A DNA stretch of 64,000 bases from Rotaria macrura (lineage: Eukaryota; Rotifera; Eurotatoria; Philodinida; Philodinidae): NCBI GenBank assembly GCA_900239685.1, contig OENT01000531.1, positions 38,402 through 102,401 of the forward strand. Direction: 5' to 3'. Under the pieces are notes generated by a model. That model was given only the letters and a program-made list of their open reading frames with translations, did not search any database and was not told the origin of the DNA. Positions 23,672 through 36,107 of the stretch are shown piece by piece. The translations under genes and the position numbers were made by a program. Positions within the stretch are counted from its first letter, which is position 1. Each line of letters starts with the position of its first letter.

Positions 23672-24295
23672 TCTTGTATATTTGTTCAAGTCCTTCAGGA
23701 TATGACTCTTATTAAAATAATCATTATTAACTTTTCTGTTATTTTTTTTTCTTCTAAGCATCACAATTTTGTGATATCAATAAATTTGAAATATTGGTAG
23801 TTTTGGCGTAAAACTCAGGATACGGATCTGTCTAGTTAATGACTTCTCTTGTATGTGTTCTGTTTTACAGGATACTTTTGACTATGAAATACTAAACTAA
23901 TATCACCTAATAATTGAATTTGCTTTGTATGCAATAATAAGCAAACGCGTTGACCGAAAAGACTGTGAAATGAGCTTTGTTTATCTGAAACAATTACTTA
24001 ATTTGGCAGAGATAACAACAGATTTGTATGAGAAGTAATATCTTGCATGGTTCTTTATGATTCTAATCGTCGATCCATCCACATGTATTGCACGAAATGT
24101 TTCCCTCTAAGAATAATCGAATCGATATTGATGTTATCTCTTGCTTCATTTTTTAGCGAGTTGTCAATTGAGCTTCGTATCTCGACATAATGACATTTGC
24201 TATTTCTGAGTATATAATGGATCTGTAACAATATAATAAAAACACTCAACGATGCAATCGAAAATGATCAAAATAAGATAAACGACAATTATACA
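23672..24295. other. Non-coding stretch
   Basis: No gene or structured repeat was recognised between the acidic-protein copy and the mariner element. Confidence 0.4.
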
Positions 24296-24297
24296 TA

Positions 24298-25595
24298 ACG
24301 GGTGGTCGGAAAGTTTTGGTACAAAAGTAAAGAGCGTATTTCTACATCATATTTCACTTTTATTTTCTAATTTTTTTATCGTAAATGCAATGGTACCTGA
24401 CAAACAAAAATATATATTCACAAAATAGAAAAAGGTCCTTTGTCTTCAATTTTTCGTAATTTTCCACGAACATCTTTCATCATGGTTTGGACGACTTTCA
24501 GATCAATTTTTTTCAATTGTCTTTTGATTCTGTTGATTAATTGTTCTTGATTCATAGCGATCCACCCTCCATTATATACCTGCTGAGCCAGTACTCCCCA
24601 AAAATCCTCGATTGGTCGAGCTTTGGGAACATTTGGTGGATTGACATCTTTTGGCACAAATGGTACTTTTCGTTCATTCAACCAATCTGTTGTTTTATTG
24701 GCATAATGTGAACTGGCAAAGTCCGGCCAAAAGATATATTTATCATTTATATGATATTTATTAATAAATTTAATTAATTTTGGTAAACATTTACAAATAT
24801 AGACGTTTGCATCCACCGCTGGTCCCTTAGTTCTTCCAATGAGTGGTGTTGAAATGCCTTTACTGGATAACGCCAACCAGACCAAAATTTTAGGTTCGAA
24901 TTTTTGTTTTGATTTATTCTTTACATCGGGGGTGGAGTCTTTTCTTTGTCACAAGAATAAAATCCTGCATTACCGGGCATTTCAACGCCTGAAAACGTAA
25001 AATATTTTTCATCGTCAATAATGATGAAAGTTTCGGAATCTATAATTTCTCGACGTAATTTTCGACACTTGCTTGGTAATTTTTCCAGTTGTTGTTTGGT
25101 GTATTTTGGAGCACGTTGTCGTCTGTAATGTTTTAAGCCCATCTTCTTCAAATTTTCCTGAATACAAGTCTTTGACACCTTAAATTTCAAGGTTAACTTT
25201 CTTTGGCTGAAGCCGACACGGTTTTCAACGGATTCTTTCAATTTTTGTCTCTGATTCTGGTTCAATTTTGGTGGACGGCCTTTTCTTGGCTTGTCTTCAC
25301 AAGGTACACCACTTTTGTAACGTTTTATGATGCGATAAATTGTTGTTCGTGAAATGCCTTCAACTTGAAAATGTTTTACAACATCAGATTGTTTCATTCG
25401 TCCAAGTAGAGAGTAGATACGTCTTCGTACATCAACTTTTTTTTTCATACAGGAAACCATCGTTCAAATGTTATGTATATATCTAGAAAGAGCTTGAAAT
25501 TTGGTACAAATCTATATAAAAATGAGGTTTTAATTGAAGCTATTATATGACTTTTTTTAACTAGACATTTTGTACCAAACTTTCCGACCACCCGT
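24298..25595 (-). mobile_element. Tc1/mariner transposon, copy 1
   Basis: A full-length element of about 1.3 kb. The terminal inverted repeat ACGGGTGGTCGGAAAGTTT..GGTACAAAA is present at both ends with a single-base difference. TA flanks both sides (24296-24297 and 25596-25597), the expected target duplication. The interior is one transposase gene on the minus strand. Confidence 0.92.
24418..25460 (-). pseudogene. mariner transposase (DD37E-like), single frameshift
   Basis: The N-terminal helix-turn-helix region includes MKQSDVVKHFQ and ISRTTIYRIIKRYK, followed by a GRPPKL hook. The DDE domain has its first Asp in IIIDDEKYFTF, the second in FWPDFASSHYA and the third acidic residue in ARPIEDFWG. 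I count 37 residues between the second Asp and the Glu, hence DD37E-like, although the neighbouring Asp could instead be the catalytic one. The only break I find is one extra base in the C/G run at 24928-24932, which moves the frame after EKTPPP. Such a run is also a common sequencing or assembly error, so the gene may be intact. Confidence 0.88.
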
Positions 25596-25597
25596 TA

Positions 25598-26095
25598 GAA
25601 TAAATCCACAGCTGTATGTCATGAGTACATAGTCATCTGTGATAGTTCTGTGATGATTTTTTCAAAGGTGAAACATCATCTGTCGTACATACTTTGTGGT
25701 TTGTGGTAATTCTCTAACTTTGTCTGTCATGAAGACTCATCATAGAATCATTTTTGTTTTTCAAAACGAAATGGTCAATTGTATGGAATGACACAGTCGA
25801 ATGATTTCGATGTATGTCATCAATGTCTCCTTAATTATATCAAAGGTTTAAAAGGTGATTTAGATCTGTCAAATGGAACTACAAAAGCCAATCCAAATTA
25901 TGCCCTTTAAAAAATTATCTTTGAATCAAGTTGGCCATTGTTTTAAAGTATTTGCTGATGGTTCAGGAAAAAAATTTATCAATGAAATCTAATCGTCGAT
26001 TGATCAAATGTAACGATGATTTTCATGCAAAAAATTAACGAAATGTATATCTACCTATCATGCGGCAAGGGATCAAGTGAGTGTTAGTATCATTT
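25598..26095. other. Non-coding stretch
   Basis: No gene can be supported between the mariner and the palindrome. Short broken frames only. Confidence 0.4.
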
Positions 26096-26628
26096 TAAAG
26101 GACCAGTGGCGATAAGGCCACTTTTCGGCCCAAAATATTTTTAAAAAATAACTATCTGGTGATAACCAGGTTCATATGGGCTATCCATCCGGCAGGGTCA
26201 TTTTGTTTGAAATCACTTACGAATTTTCGACCCATGTACCCCCCTACAGGATTATGAAAAAAATTTTTTTTTAAATTTAGTTTTTCAAATTAACTAGCAT
26301 TATCAAGTTGAGTATACTGATCATGAATATTGCTATTAAAAATTTCAAATATATAGTACTGNCAGTACTATATATTTGAAATTTTTAATAGCAATATTCA
26401 TGATCAGTATACTCAACTTGATAATGCTAGTTAATTTGAAAAACTAAATTTAAAAAAAAATTTTTTTCATAATCCTGTAGGGGGGTACATGGGTCGAAAA
26501 TTCGTAAGTGATTTCAAACAAAATGACCCTGCCGGATGGATAGCCCATATGAACCTGGTTATCACCAGATAGTTATTTTTTAAAAATATTTTGGGCCGAA
26601 AAGTGGCCTTATCGCCACTGGTCCTTTA
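26096..26628. repeat. Perfect 533-bp palindrome centred on an N
   Basis: Two 266-bp arms, beginning TAAAGGACCAGTGGCG and ending in its exact complement, meet at a single N (26362). I found no mismatch between the arms by eye. TA lies at both tips, so a TA-inserting fold-back element is possible. A head-to-head assembly artefact is an equally good explanation. Confidence 0.85.
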
Positions 26629-27099
26629 TATTTTATTAAGAATGAATTAATTCGTGGATTGATGACAGGACGGCAACAACAGTGAGACATTAACGTAACA
26701 GTTCTCATGTTGGACATGCGAATTTGATAGTAATTATTACCCAAAGATTTCAATTAGCTGTAAGATTCATAGCTATTTTTATGTTCTACTTTGGTCGAAA
26801 CGGCAAGGCATTAGAAGAACGTAACTATCTTTTCTTTCCAACAATGACGAAAATATATAACAAAACGGAAAATGAAGATAACAAGAAGAAAAACAAAAGG
26901 TGACTAGCTTCATGTATAACTGACCTTATAGGGGTCAGATCATAACATCCTTCCCGGCCAAGAAAAAAATAAACAAAAGAGCTCCATAGAGAGAAAAAGG
27001 AAAATCATCTGACATGAATACACCGCGTAGAAAAGGAAGAAAAAAATGTGCATATATCACTAAGAAAAAGAAAAACAAGAAAATATGACAACGGAAAAG
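26629..27099. other. Non-coding stretch at the 3' side of the gypsy element
   Basis: This is where the 3' LTR of the minus-strand gypsy element would be expected. I could not align it to the 36.2-36.6 kb region, so no LTR is called. Confidence 0.35.
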
Positions 27100-27239
27100 A
27101 TTGTTTTTTGTTGCTGCTGTTATTATTGTTTACGATGATGTTGATGATGACGACGTTGTTGATAATAAGTATGATGTGTAAATAATTCTACAGATAATTG
27201 TCGTTGATATGGTTGCTTCACCATTTGATTTTTGAAACC

Positions 27240-29050
27240 AATAATCAATGAGCCATCCACCGATAACGTCTCATTCTAAATGTATTATTTCCTATTTGAT
27301 TTCGTCGTTTTCTTGCTTCTTGTGTTCGTTGTTGATGAGGCGGTTTCTGCTTTTGTATTGCTGGTTGTCATTCACGATCTTCATCTGGTTTAACTAGTTG
27401 CTCATTTCTAATAATCAATTCATTGTCGTCATTAATCATTAATTCAACATCATTGGATAATAATTTATCATTTAATTGTTGCTCATCGTCTGAAATTTCT
27501 TCAGTACCAGGTTGTGTTTTTGTAAATGAATTAACAAGTTGACTACGATAAATTTCATCTTCAAAAATCGGTTCTACTTCGTCAACACCAAATAATGCAT
27601 TAACGAATCATTGTGTATTAATATATTTTTATTTTTTGTTGTTCTTTGAAGTAATGGTGAAAGTGTTGTTGACTTAAATGAAATAAATAAATCATCAACT
27701 TTTGTATTTTTTTATTTTCGAAATGTCCACCTTTCTGATAGCGGTCTAATGAGATTAGTTGTTGAAAATACATCGTAAATTGTATAGTTAATTTTTTTAT
27801 CGCCCAGAAGATGATAATGTTCAAGTTTTTGCCGTTAATCCACCTACTGAATTATTAACTATAGTTGTTTTGGTGATGCATAACTGTGCAGCATAAATTA
27901 ACGCCTTCTGAAGAGACCATAATTCACCAGTACGATATAGGCTTGGTTCACGACAATAGCATATTGACGATTCATAATTTTGTGACATAACATTAACATT
28001 ACTAGCATCATTGGAATGATGCTTCGAGAAACATGACTCGTGTTAATTCAGTGCCCAATTATACGAACCAGCAAAATGAAGTTGGATGTCAATCAATATT
28101 TCTCATGTTGGTCATTTAAATAAATCATAATCTTTAATTAGATCGAGTTCCTTATCCATATCACCCCAAGAATACAGTTAATTATCCCATCTATAAATTA
28201 ATTGAAACGATGTTTTTAATTTTTACGTATATGTATTAATTAGTTGGTAGCAAATGTTCTAATTTAATTAATATTTTTAATACTGGTGAACATCGAGGTA
28301 TACTTTGAATCTGAATTAATACCAATGTGCCAGTTGATTGTTCAGATTCTGTATCAATAGTATGTTGCTTGCATTCCTCTACACGATTAATCAGCAACTA
28401 CATTTCTTCCATTGATGCATATTTAGCCACATGGGCCGCTTTGAAATTCGATGTTGTCATAATAAATGGCGGATTTTGTTGATGAAAACGATCATCATCT
28501 TCCCATTTCAATGTTGTTCGTGTCCGTGGTTGTTATTGAGATCGTTCAGATGCAGCTAATGGATCATCAATATGACGTTAAGAGCGTAATATGTGTTTAT
28601 CTGACACAACAAAGAATTAAACTATACAAGATGTATCGCAATAAATGAATAAATGACATGCAACTTCTTATTAGTTTAGAAGAATAATCCTTTCCACTAA
28701 GTTATGCATAGTTGTCAGTAGATCCTGAAGACACATTAAAAGATAGTAAGATATACTTAAACCAGAAACATTCGCAAAAGAAGTTTTTTTAGACATAAAT
28801 TTCTGTTTATTTTGTAATAATCAATTTTTGATGATTTCATTCATATGGAAATGACGGTAATATTGATAGTAATTGCGTGGAGAATAAAATATCAATATCT
28901 CCACATAAAATAATGAATCAATGTTGTTACATGGAATTTGTTAGCCATACGTTAATCATAAGTGAACATTAACCGTTATGAACATAAAAAACCTTACACA
29001 TTAAAATTAACATTAACTGATCATTAAAAAAATATTGAATATTAATTTTT
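27240..29050 (-). pseudogene. gypsy 3' region after integrase (unknown ORF remnant)
   Basis: Broken frames on the minus strand follow the integrase. Readable parts are a Cys-containing block (YESSICYCREP, about 27940-27975), an acidic block (DDEQQLNDKLLSNDVEL, about 27430-27500) and a basic end (QRTQEARKRRNQ, about 27300-27340). Many stops. It could be the integrase C-terminal extension or a separate third frame; I do not recognise it. Confidence 0.4.
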
Positions 29051-30140
29051 TACATTTTTTTAAGAATAAATACAGGTCCAATATCATTTACATTCTTCAT
29101 CTTTGAGCCAATAAGTTGGATGTGTTTTTTAACAATCACCGTAGGTGTTATCGCATATTTTGTATCTAATTTTGCTTTTGTCCCATGAATTTTAATCAAT
29201 ACTTAGTCATTAATTTCATAATGTGGCTCTGTACGTTGTTTATCAGAGCTATTTCTGCATTTTTGTTGTCGACTATTGATATTATCACCTGCTTGTCGTT
29301 GTATAATCAGCAAATTCGTTTTCAATTGTTCATAATAATCTTGTGGTTTATTGAAAATAAAAGGTGTCGAATGTTCATCTGTAGGTAAACGTGGATCACG
29401 ACCAGATCGCTATTGAAATGGTGAATAACCAATTGTTGCATGAACTCCAGTATTGGAAGCAAATGATACTAGTAATAAAAATTCATAAAAATTATTGTTT
29501 TCACGATCTTGAATTTTTGCTATGTGAGGAACAAATGTTGGATTGAAACGTTCAACAATTCCGTTAGTTTGAGGGTGGTGAACGGTCGAATATATATGGT
29601 TATAACCGATTAATCTTTCCCTAGCATCCATAAGTTGGTTTTAAAATTAGTACCTTGATCTGATGATATAGATAATGGCATACCCTAATGACATATGTAT
29701 TCAATATTAATTGTGTCAGCATTTATTTGTTCGGAGCAATCAGGTAAAGCGATCGCTTTCATCCATCGGGTAAAATAATCCGTATATACCTAATACATAT
29801 TGATTACTACTAGGGGTTTGTTTAATTGGTCCTCAATAATCAGCACCAAGTAATTGAAAAGGATCTGCTGGTGCTGATATCGGTTGAAGTCATCCGGGTC
29901 TTTTGGAACGAGTAATATTATGTTATTGACATGGTAAACAAGATTGAATATGTTGACGAATTGATCGCATCATATATAACCACCAAAATTTATTTTTAAT
30001 TTTTAAATAACTGCCCCGAATTCCGAAATGTCCACCGAGTAGATCATTATGATATGACTGAAGGAGAAAATTAATCATTGACATAGGTAAACAAATCAAT
30101 TTCGTTTTCTGGGTGTTAGTTACATTCATCGACGTCAGCT
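29050..30140 (-). pseudogene. gypsy integrase
   Basis: The zinc-binding domain reads HNDLLGGHFG...SCLPCQ (about 29923-30060). The catalytic core includes YTDYFTRWMKAIALP (about 29740-29785), SSDQGTNFK and VHHPQTNGIVERFN (about 29540-29590), covering the D,D(35)E pattern. A C-terminal segment with GSKMKNVNDIGPVFIL lies at about 29055-29105. Several in-frame stops and slips separate these parts, so the integrase is dead. Confidence 0.8.
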
Positions 30141-30300
30141 TGGGTAGTAAGCCATTTTTAAATACCTAGGAATGTTCTGTTGGATTTCTTATAGTTTCTT
30201 TAATCTTATTCCGAATAAACGAATCTTTTAATTAGTCTTCTTTAATTTTGACGATGTCATATCTGTTAGCTGTGATTAAATGTAACGAAACTTCATTCGC

Positions 30301-31146
30301 TTATCCGATCGCATCTTGATTGGAAGATGATGTTTTATTGTTAGTAAATATTTTAGATTCCTCAATATCATTCCGTTGTTGTTTCATCTGGCTTGCTTTT
30401 GAACGTGTTATAATAGCACCAAGAACTTGAAAATTATTAAGACGAACTGACACCACTTCTGATGGTTCCCTTTGACATAAGGTGCTGATACCATAATCCT
30501 CATCGAATATTTCTTCATTAAGTTGCATTGGATGACGAGATATGTAAGTGATCTGTTAAACAATTATTTTGACCTTTAATATGAATAACTTGTTCAATAT
30601 TATATTCTTGTAATAATCTAGAAATAGGATAAACTCGTCTATGCTTCATGAATGAATTCATCATTTTACATAAAGGATAATGGTCAGTACAGTTTATAAT
30701 AGATCGACCAAGAAAATAAGATCGCATGCGTTGGAAACATAACCATATTGCGAAAGCTTCTAGTTCGATGTGATCATATCGTCGTTGAATAGAGGATGTA
30801 ACTTCAGAATGATAATATAAATTTTTTATTTCATCATCGATTATTTGTTGTAATATACCACCAATGCCTTCTTTTGAAGCATCAGTTGTAACGATAATAG
30901 GATATTTATTATTTGGAGAATCAAGAAATAACGGAGACGTCACCAGTAAATGTTTTAATTGTAAAAATGTTTGTTTTTAATAGGCTCCCCACACAAATTT
31001 CTTTTTATCGGTTTCGTGAGGATGGTAATTTTATGGATAGATGCAGCAATGGTTGCAAAACATGGTATAAATTTACGATACCAAGAAAAGCTCCTAAAAT
31101 TTATTTGCTTCAGTTAACTAATGTAGATGTTTCATGTAATTTACTA
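30301..31146 (-). pseudogene. gypsy RNase H and connection domain
   Basis: The RNase H core begins TTDASKEGIGGILQQ (about 30840-30890) and continues with IELEAFAIWL and NCTDHYPLCKMM, which carry acidic active-site residues. The connection segment (about 30950-31146) is riddled with stops and runs straight into the inserted DNA element at 31147. It resumes as reverse transcriptase beyond 32754. Confidence 0.8.
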
Positions 31147-32753
31147 CCCATGTGAAAATATTTTGCATTGTAAGCTGTTTTTCAGCAGCTTAGAATAGCT
31201 TTATCATATATAAGTCGCTGAAAAGTGATTAAAGATGCATATAATAAGCTCCTAAAAGCAGCTGTCTGTGGAAAGTGGCTTAATTCAGCTTAGAAAATAA
31301 TATTTGAAGCACTTTTCAGCGCTTGCCAGCCTACTTGCTTAAAAGCACTGTCGGCTTCTTGAATTTAAGCGATTTACAGTGCTTGTGATCGAAAATATTT
31401 ACTGATGTGGTCAATTTTTTTGAATTTAAGCACCAATCAGCGCTTTATCAAACAGTTTACAGGTGTGATATGTAGAAATCAGTATTGGATTTTGAAGCAC
31501 TTGAATATATATTTCAATAAAAGCTAATTTTGTATTCTCTTTTATAATCTAAACAAATATTTTCATCTGGAGAAATACAGAGTTTGATGCATTTTTTATT
31601 CATGACGTTATAAATAACTTTTTATTCTGACGAAACCATAATGTTACTCATTCATAATTGACATTAATATAGATCTATACAATATGGAATGTGATCAAGG
31701 TCGTTGTCCAAGATTACGTACGAAGATTTTGAATCCTCAAAATCTTTCAGAGACCATTTTGGGAAACTCATGCATAGAACGCTAATTAAATTATCATACA
31801 ATATCCGTAGATGAGACCGTTCTATGAATTGATGGGAACTTGAGATTGGAAGTTTGCAACTAAAAATGCGTTTTCCGTGGTCAGACTGATAGCAATTTTC
31901 TATACAGACCTTTACAACTAATCTCTCGTGAATTCTGTGAGTTTTTCTGAGTTTTTTTTTCAAGCTGTAAATTTTCTTTGAGGAAATCCAATATGCAAAA
32001 CTAAAATATTCCGTATAGCTCAAATAGTATTTTTCAGTCAGGACAATTTATTCGTTAAGCAAAGTGAACGATAATCAACAGTAAACAGTAGCATTGCATT
32101 CATATCTATGTTTAAAATGATGCTTGCTAAAAAAAACTCTTCTTCTTATTAAGAAAATCCAATTAAGACATTTCGAAAAATGATTATAAATTAAGAGCTT
32201 GAGAACCCTCTGCCTAGAAATGATTTATTCATTATCTTTATTTTTCTAAAAATTATTAAATTAGTTTTCATCAACGAAAGAAACCCAACTAAAAATTTAA
32301 AAATGTATAGCACTTTTAAAAAGTCATTCGAAAAAAGAAAAACAGCAACTACTTGCTAGCGACCTTAGCTTAGCATAATTCATAAAATGTTGTATCATCG
32401 ATACTTTCATACGGTAATATAGCACAGTGGTTTATGACGCTACCTTCTAGTTCAAAGATACGATGATCTAATCCAATCTCCGGTGCAAATCTGTTCACAA
32501 TTAATAATTCAATAATTCAATTTATTTGTAGTAAGATGATATGAAAAGAAACTCTGAGTGTAGTTCATCATATAGGGACGCTAGAGGAGTGAAATAATTA
32601 TTTTTATTAAAACATAAATTTCAGCACTTAAAAGCGCTGAAACTTTTCAGTTTAAGCTCTTTAAATCGCTTAGAAATGTGCGCTGAAAAGCACTGAACAG
32701 CGACCAATTTAAGCTGTTTTCAGCTAGCTTTTTCGCTGAAATTTTCACATGGG
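31147..32753. mobile_element. 1.6-kb non-autonomous DNA transposon inside the gypsy element
   Basis: The ends are inverted repeats CCCATGTGAAAAT (31147-31159) and its complement (32741-32753), with TA on both sides. Removing the element and one TA rejoins the gypsy reading as KIQAI-SKLHET, so the insertion point is exact. Subterminal regions are packed with short GCTGAAAAGC / CAGCGCTT-type motifs on both strands, typical of transposase-binding arrays. The interior has only a 119-codon frame (31664-32023, minus) with no recognised motif. Confidence 0.82.
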
Positions 32754-32843
32754 TAATAGCTTGAATTTTTTATCAGTAGGTTTAACACCATGTTTGGAGA
32801 TAGTATGAGATAAATAATCAATTTGATGTTGAAAAATATTGCT

Positions 32844-33446
32844 TTAAGTCCGATTAGGTTGAAAATTATGTTTAAGTAAGATTGATAATAATTGTGTCAC
32901 GTGATTTAAAAGTTCATTAAACGAACGAGAATAGACGACAATATCATCAATATGCATTAAGGAGAGTTGCCGACATGATGATAATATATCTATCATTACG
33001 CATTGAAAAAACGGTGGGCTATATTTCAATCCTTGAGCTAAACCATTCCATTCATAAAGACCATCTGGTGTAACAAAAGCGGTTTTATGTTTATCTCCTT
33101 CTGGAATTGGAATTTGCCAAAAACCACTTTTCATGTCGAGTTTGGAAAAGAATTTATAACCACCACTTAATTTTTGGATCGCTTGTTCCATATTTAGAAG
33201 TGGATGATTATCTTTAATAGTAATATTATTTAATTTTTTATAATCAACCACCATCCTCTATATGCCATCATGTTTAGCGACTGAGAATACTGGTGCAGCA
33301 AATGGAGAATAAAACGGATGAATTAATTCAAAATGAAGTAATTCTTGTGAAATCTTGTAAATTGCAGCTTCTTTAGCTAGAGTAGAATCATACGGTTTAG
33401 ATGATGGTGGTTGATGACCAAGATTTTTAATTGCATGCGATTTCAC
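32844..33446 (-). pseudogene. gypsy reverse transcriptase
   Basis: Recognisable blocks are FYSPFAAPVFSVAKHDGI, VVDYKKLNNI, FSKLDMKSGFWQIPI, AFVTPDGLYEW and LSLMHIDDIVVYS. The catalytic box reads HIDD (32943-32954) where YxDD or FxDD is normal, so the first residue is His. A TAG (33255-33257) stands where the family has a Trp before R-x-V-DY. Decayed but complete in outline. Confidence 0.88.
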
Positions 33447-33539
33447 CTCAATAACAATTGTAGGCTTAGTAGTATCAAATAATTTTGCATGTTTATTGAG
33501 AATAAGTTTAACTTTCTCTTTTTACTCGTTTTTAGTAAT

Positions 33540-34300
33540 ATGTCGGCTTAAATCAGATTTGGATCTTTTTTAAAAGATAAAGTAGGAATAGTAGTTGTTC
33601 CCAATATGACACCTTTAGGTAATTGACAAAATTCAGTTGTTGGACTATGAGCTGAAATAATTGAAGTATGACGACGAGTAGTTAAGGAAGAATTTAACAT
33701 AAGTATAGCTAATCGATGTAGTAATTTAAAAGAAGGATGAAATAATACTTTGGCAGTTGATAATTCGACAGATACAGGCATTGACACAGCTTGTTTTGAT
33801 GGAATTCAACTATGATTGATGAAGGGTGCTGGGTAGTTGATATAATCTTTGTTAAAATCGTGTTGTAAGGTGGCGCGTTTATGATTATTATGGATTGATA
33901 CGGTTTGCTCTTTCGTATTAATAATCAATTTATACTTATTGATGAAATACAGACCTAATATACAATACGCACATAATTCTTTAACAATTAATGCTTTGAT
34001 GGATGTTAACATATCACGTATGTTATTAAATAAATACATTGCACCAATCATAGAAACAAATGTATAAGCGTCAGCTAAAATCAAGCGACTGTATGATTTG
34101 TTAAAAGGTTATCCGGTGAATTTTGGATGTAATGCTTTAATAGAAGTAAAAGTTCAATTTGCACATGTATCAAGCATCGTCTTTAGAAGTTGGTTATTTA
34201 TAGTAACATCAAGAAATAATAGAGATGAGCTGTTTGTCGATGGATTATCATACAAAATATTCGAAACAACACTATCGATCGTTGCTTCCATTACTTGAAA
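33540..34300 (-). pseudogene. gypsy aspartic protease region
   Basis: The active-site block reads MLDTCA (34161-34178) instead of the canonical D-T/S-G-A, followed at once by a stop. Downstream, CILGLYFINKYKLIINTKEQTVSI (about 33910-33975) matches the second conserved block (ILG) of gypsy proteases. A variable linker to the reverse transcriptase follows at 33548-33790. Confidence 0.7.
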
Positions 34301-34309
34301 TGGGGACGG

Positions 34310-36107
34310 GTACGATGCCACGCATGATGACCGGGAGTATCACAGTTTTGACAACGATATGGTTGCTGAAATTGAGATGGATATCTTAAATGATCATACT
34401 ATCGAAATCGTTGACTTCAAATTCATGTAATATGTGGATGATTTATATGAATTGGTTGCGATGGTTGTTGTTGAAATGTGCTTTGTTGAAATTGCCTAAA
34501 TGATTTCTGTTGACTAAGTGGTTGTGTCAATGGTTTCAGATGTGTAGCAGCATTCATTGTAATATGATCTGGTGGCATTTCATTCTTTGAATTGGTAAGC
34601 GATAATGTACCTTCTACTTTTCGAGCAATTGATAAGATAACATCAGTTGTTTTGGATCTTGTAACACAACATGCATTTTTAGTGAATCAGACATAGCAGA
34701 ATCAACATTTTTACATAATTCCATAATCGTATCATAATATTGAGTAATAGATTGCTTAATCGTTTGTTTATACCATTTCAATTGTTCGAACACTAATTTT
34801 TGTGCTTTTGTGGACCCAAAAGCATGTGTAACAGCTTCAGCAAATGATGACCATGTTTTAATCAGACCAGAAGCTTCTATCCACCATCTTTGTGCATCAT
34901 CTTGTAAATGTATTGCAATATATTGTGGTTTTTGTTCATCAGACCATTTTACGATTTTAAAATGTTGTTCTAATTTATCTAACCAATCATGAACATCATC
35001 TTTCGAACCACGAATATACGTTGGTTTTTTTAATAATTTCATCGACTATTGTTTTTTGTAGATTTAATGTAAATGAAAAACTAGTAACACCCGGTAAATG
35101 TTTATCTGTGTCACTAAGAAGAATGTCGAGTTGTTCATGATGTGGAGATAGGTTTTTCAAGGAACTATTTACTAAATAACTCAAAGCTAACCATTACATC
35201 AACTAATAAAAATGGAATGGTCTGAAGTTGTTGAATTCGATAATATCCACATTGTTTAAATTGGTTCATTGTTTGTAATAAACAATCTTTTGTATCACCT
35301 ACTTCAGAATATTTATTAAATTTTGTATGAATAAGATTCTCGAACGAGAGAATATCATTTTTATTTGGTAATGCACTCTCTTAAAAATAACCGTTTCCCA
35401 GAAAATCAACGCAAAAAGGTTTGCGAGGCTCGGAAACCCTTTTCTTACTCTCGGGAACTGTTTCAAGGGTTTCCGAAAGCTCGGAAACCCATTTTTTACC
35501 ATCAGAAACTCTTAAAAGGTTTCCGATAGTAACAAACTCGTAAACCGAAAATGGTTNAACCATTTTCGGTTTACGAGTTTGTTACTATCGGAAACCTTTT
35601 AAGAGTTTCTGATGGTAAAAAATGGGTTTCCGAGCTTTCGGAAACCCTTGAAACAGTTCCCGAGAGTAAGAAAAGGGTTTCCGAGCCTCGCAAACCTTTT
35701 TGCGTTGATTTTCTGGGAAACGGTTATTTTTTAGAGAGCATGATTCACTGTCGAAGATTTAATTTGAATTATCTGAAGTCGAGACTATACTTTTTTAATC
35801 GATCAAAAAATATCAACCAATCATGATCAATTTCATCTTTTGTTGTTTCATACAATACTTGTTATGTAGTTGCCTGAAGCACACGACGTAGTGGTGAATA
35901 TTCCAACTCTTCAAAAGTCTTATATAAAAAAGATAACCATTGCTCGATTTGAGTCGTCTCGTTGTTAGTTACTTTATACATTGATTGCCTAGGTATTTTT
36001 TCTTGTATTCTTAATGACTGTAAATTAGTCTTGTTTTCTACTGGAATTGCACAGTTAAAAACGTTTTGTTTTTCAGATAATTCTAATATTGATTGTAATG
36101 TCGACAT
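34310..36107 (-). pseudogene. gypsy gag with zinc knuckle
   Basis: The N-terminal part (MSTLQSILELSEKQN from 36107) is followed by the inserted palindrome (35376-35738). The retrotransposon gag domain is at 34614-35042: TYIRGSKDDVHDWLDKLEQHF, AIHLQDDAQRWW, TQYYDTIMELCKNV. A CCHC-type knuckle, CQNCDTPGHHAWHR (about 34320-34365), has Arg at the fourth ligand position. A frameshift lies at about 34996-35042. Confidence 0.78.
35376..35738. repeat. Near-perfect 363-bp palindrome centred on an N, inside gag
   Basis: Arms of 181 bp meet at N 35557. The arms are identical from 35383 to 35731, with one mismatch just outside before a CTCTCT/AGAGAG tip. Repeated GGTTTCC/GGAAACC motifs occur within the arms. 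ATG flanks the tips on both sides and may be a 3-bp target duplication. Fold-back element or head-to-head misassembly. Confidence 0.82.

Noticed and set aside
32425..32490. tRNA-like TAGCACAGTGG...GATCTAATCC inside the 1.6-kb element
   Set aside because: B box degenerate and no cloverleaf can be drawn.
34098..34298. Plus-strand 66-codon frame in the gypsy protease region
   Set aside because: Shadow of the minus-strand protease.
35299..35826. Paired frames of 60-91 codons on both strands starting MVXPFSVYEF
   Set aside because: They are mirror images produced by the palindrome and read through the N.
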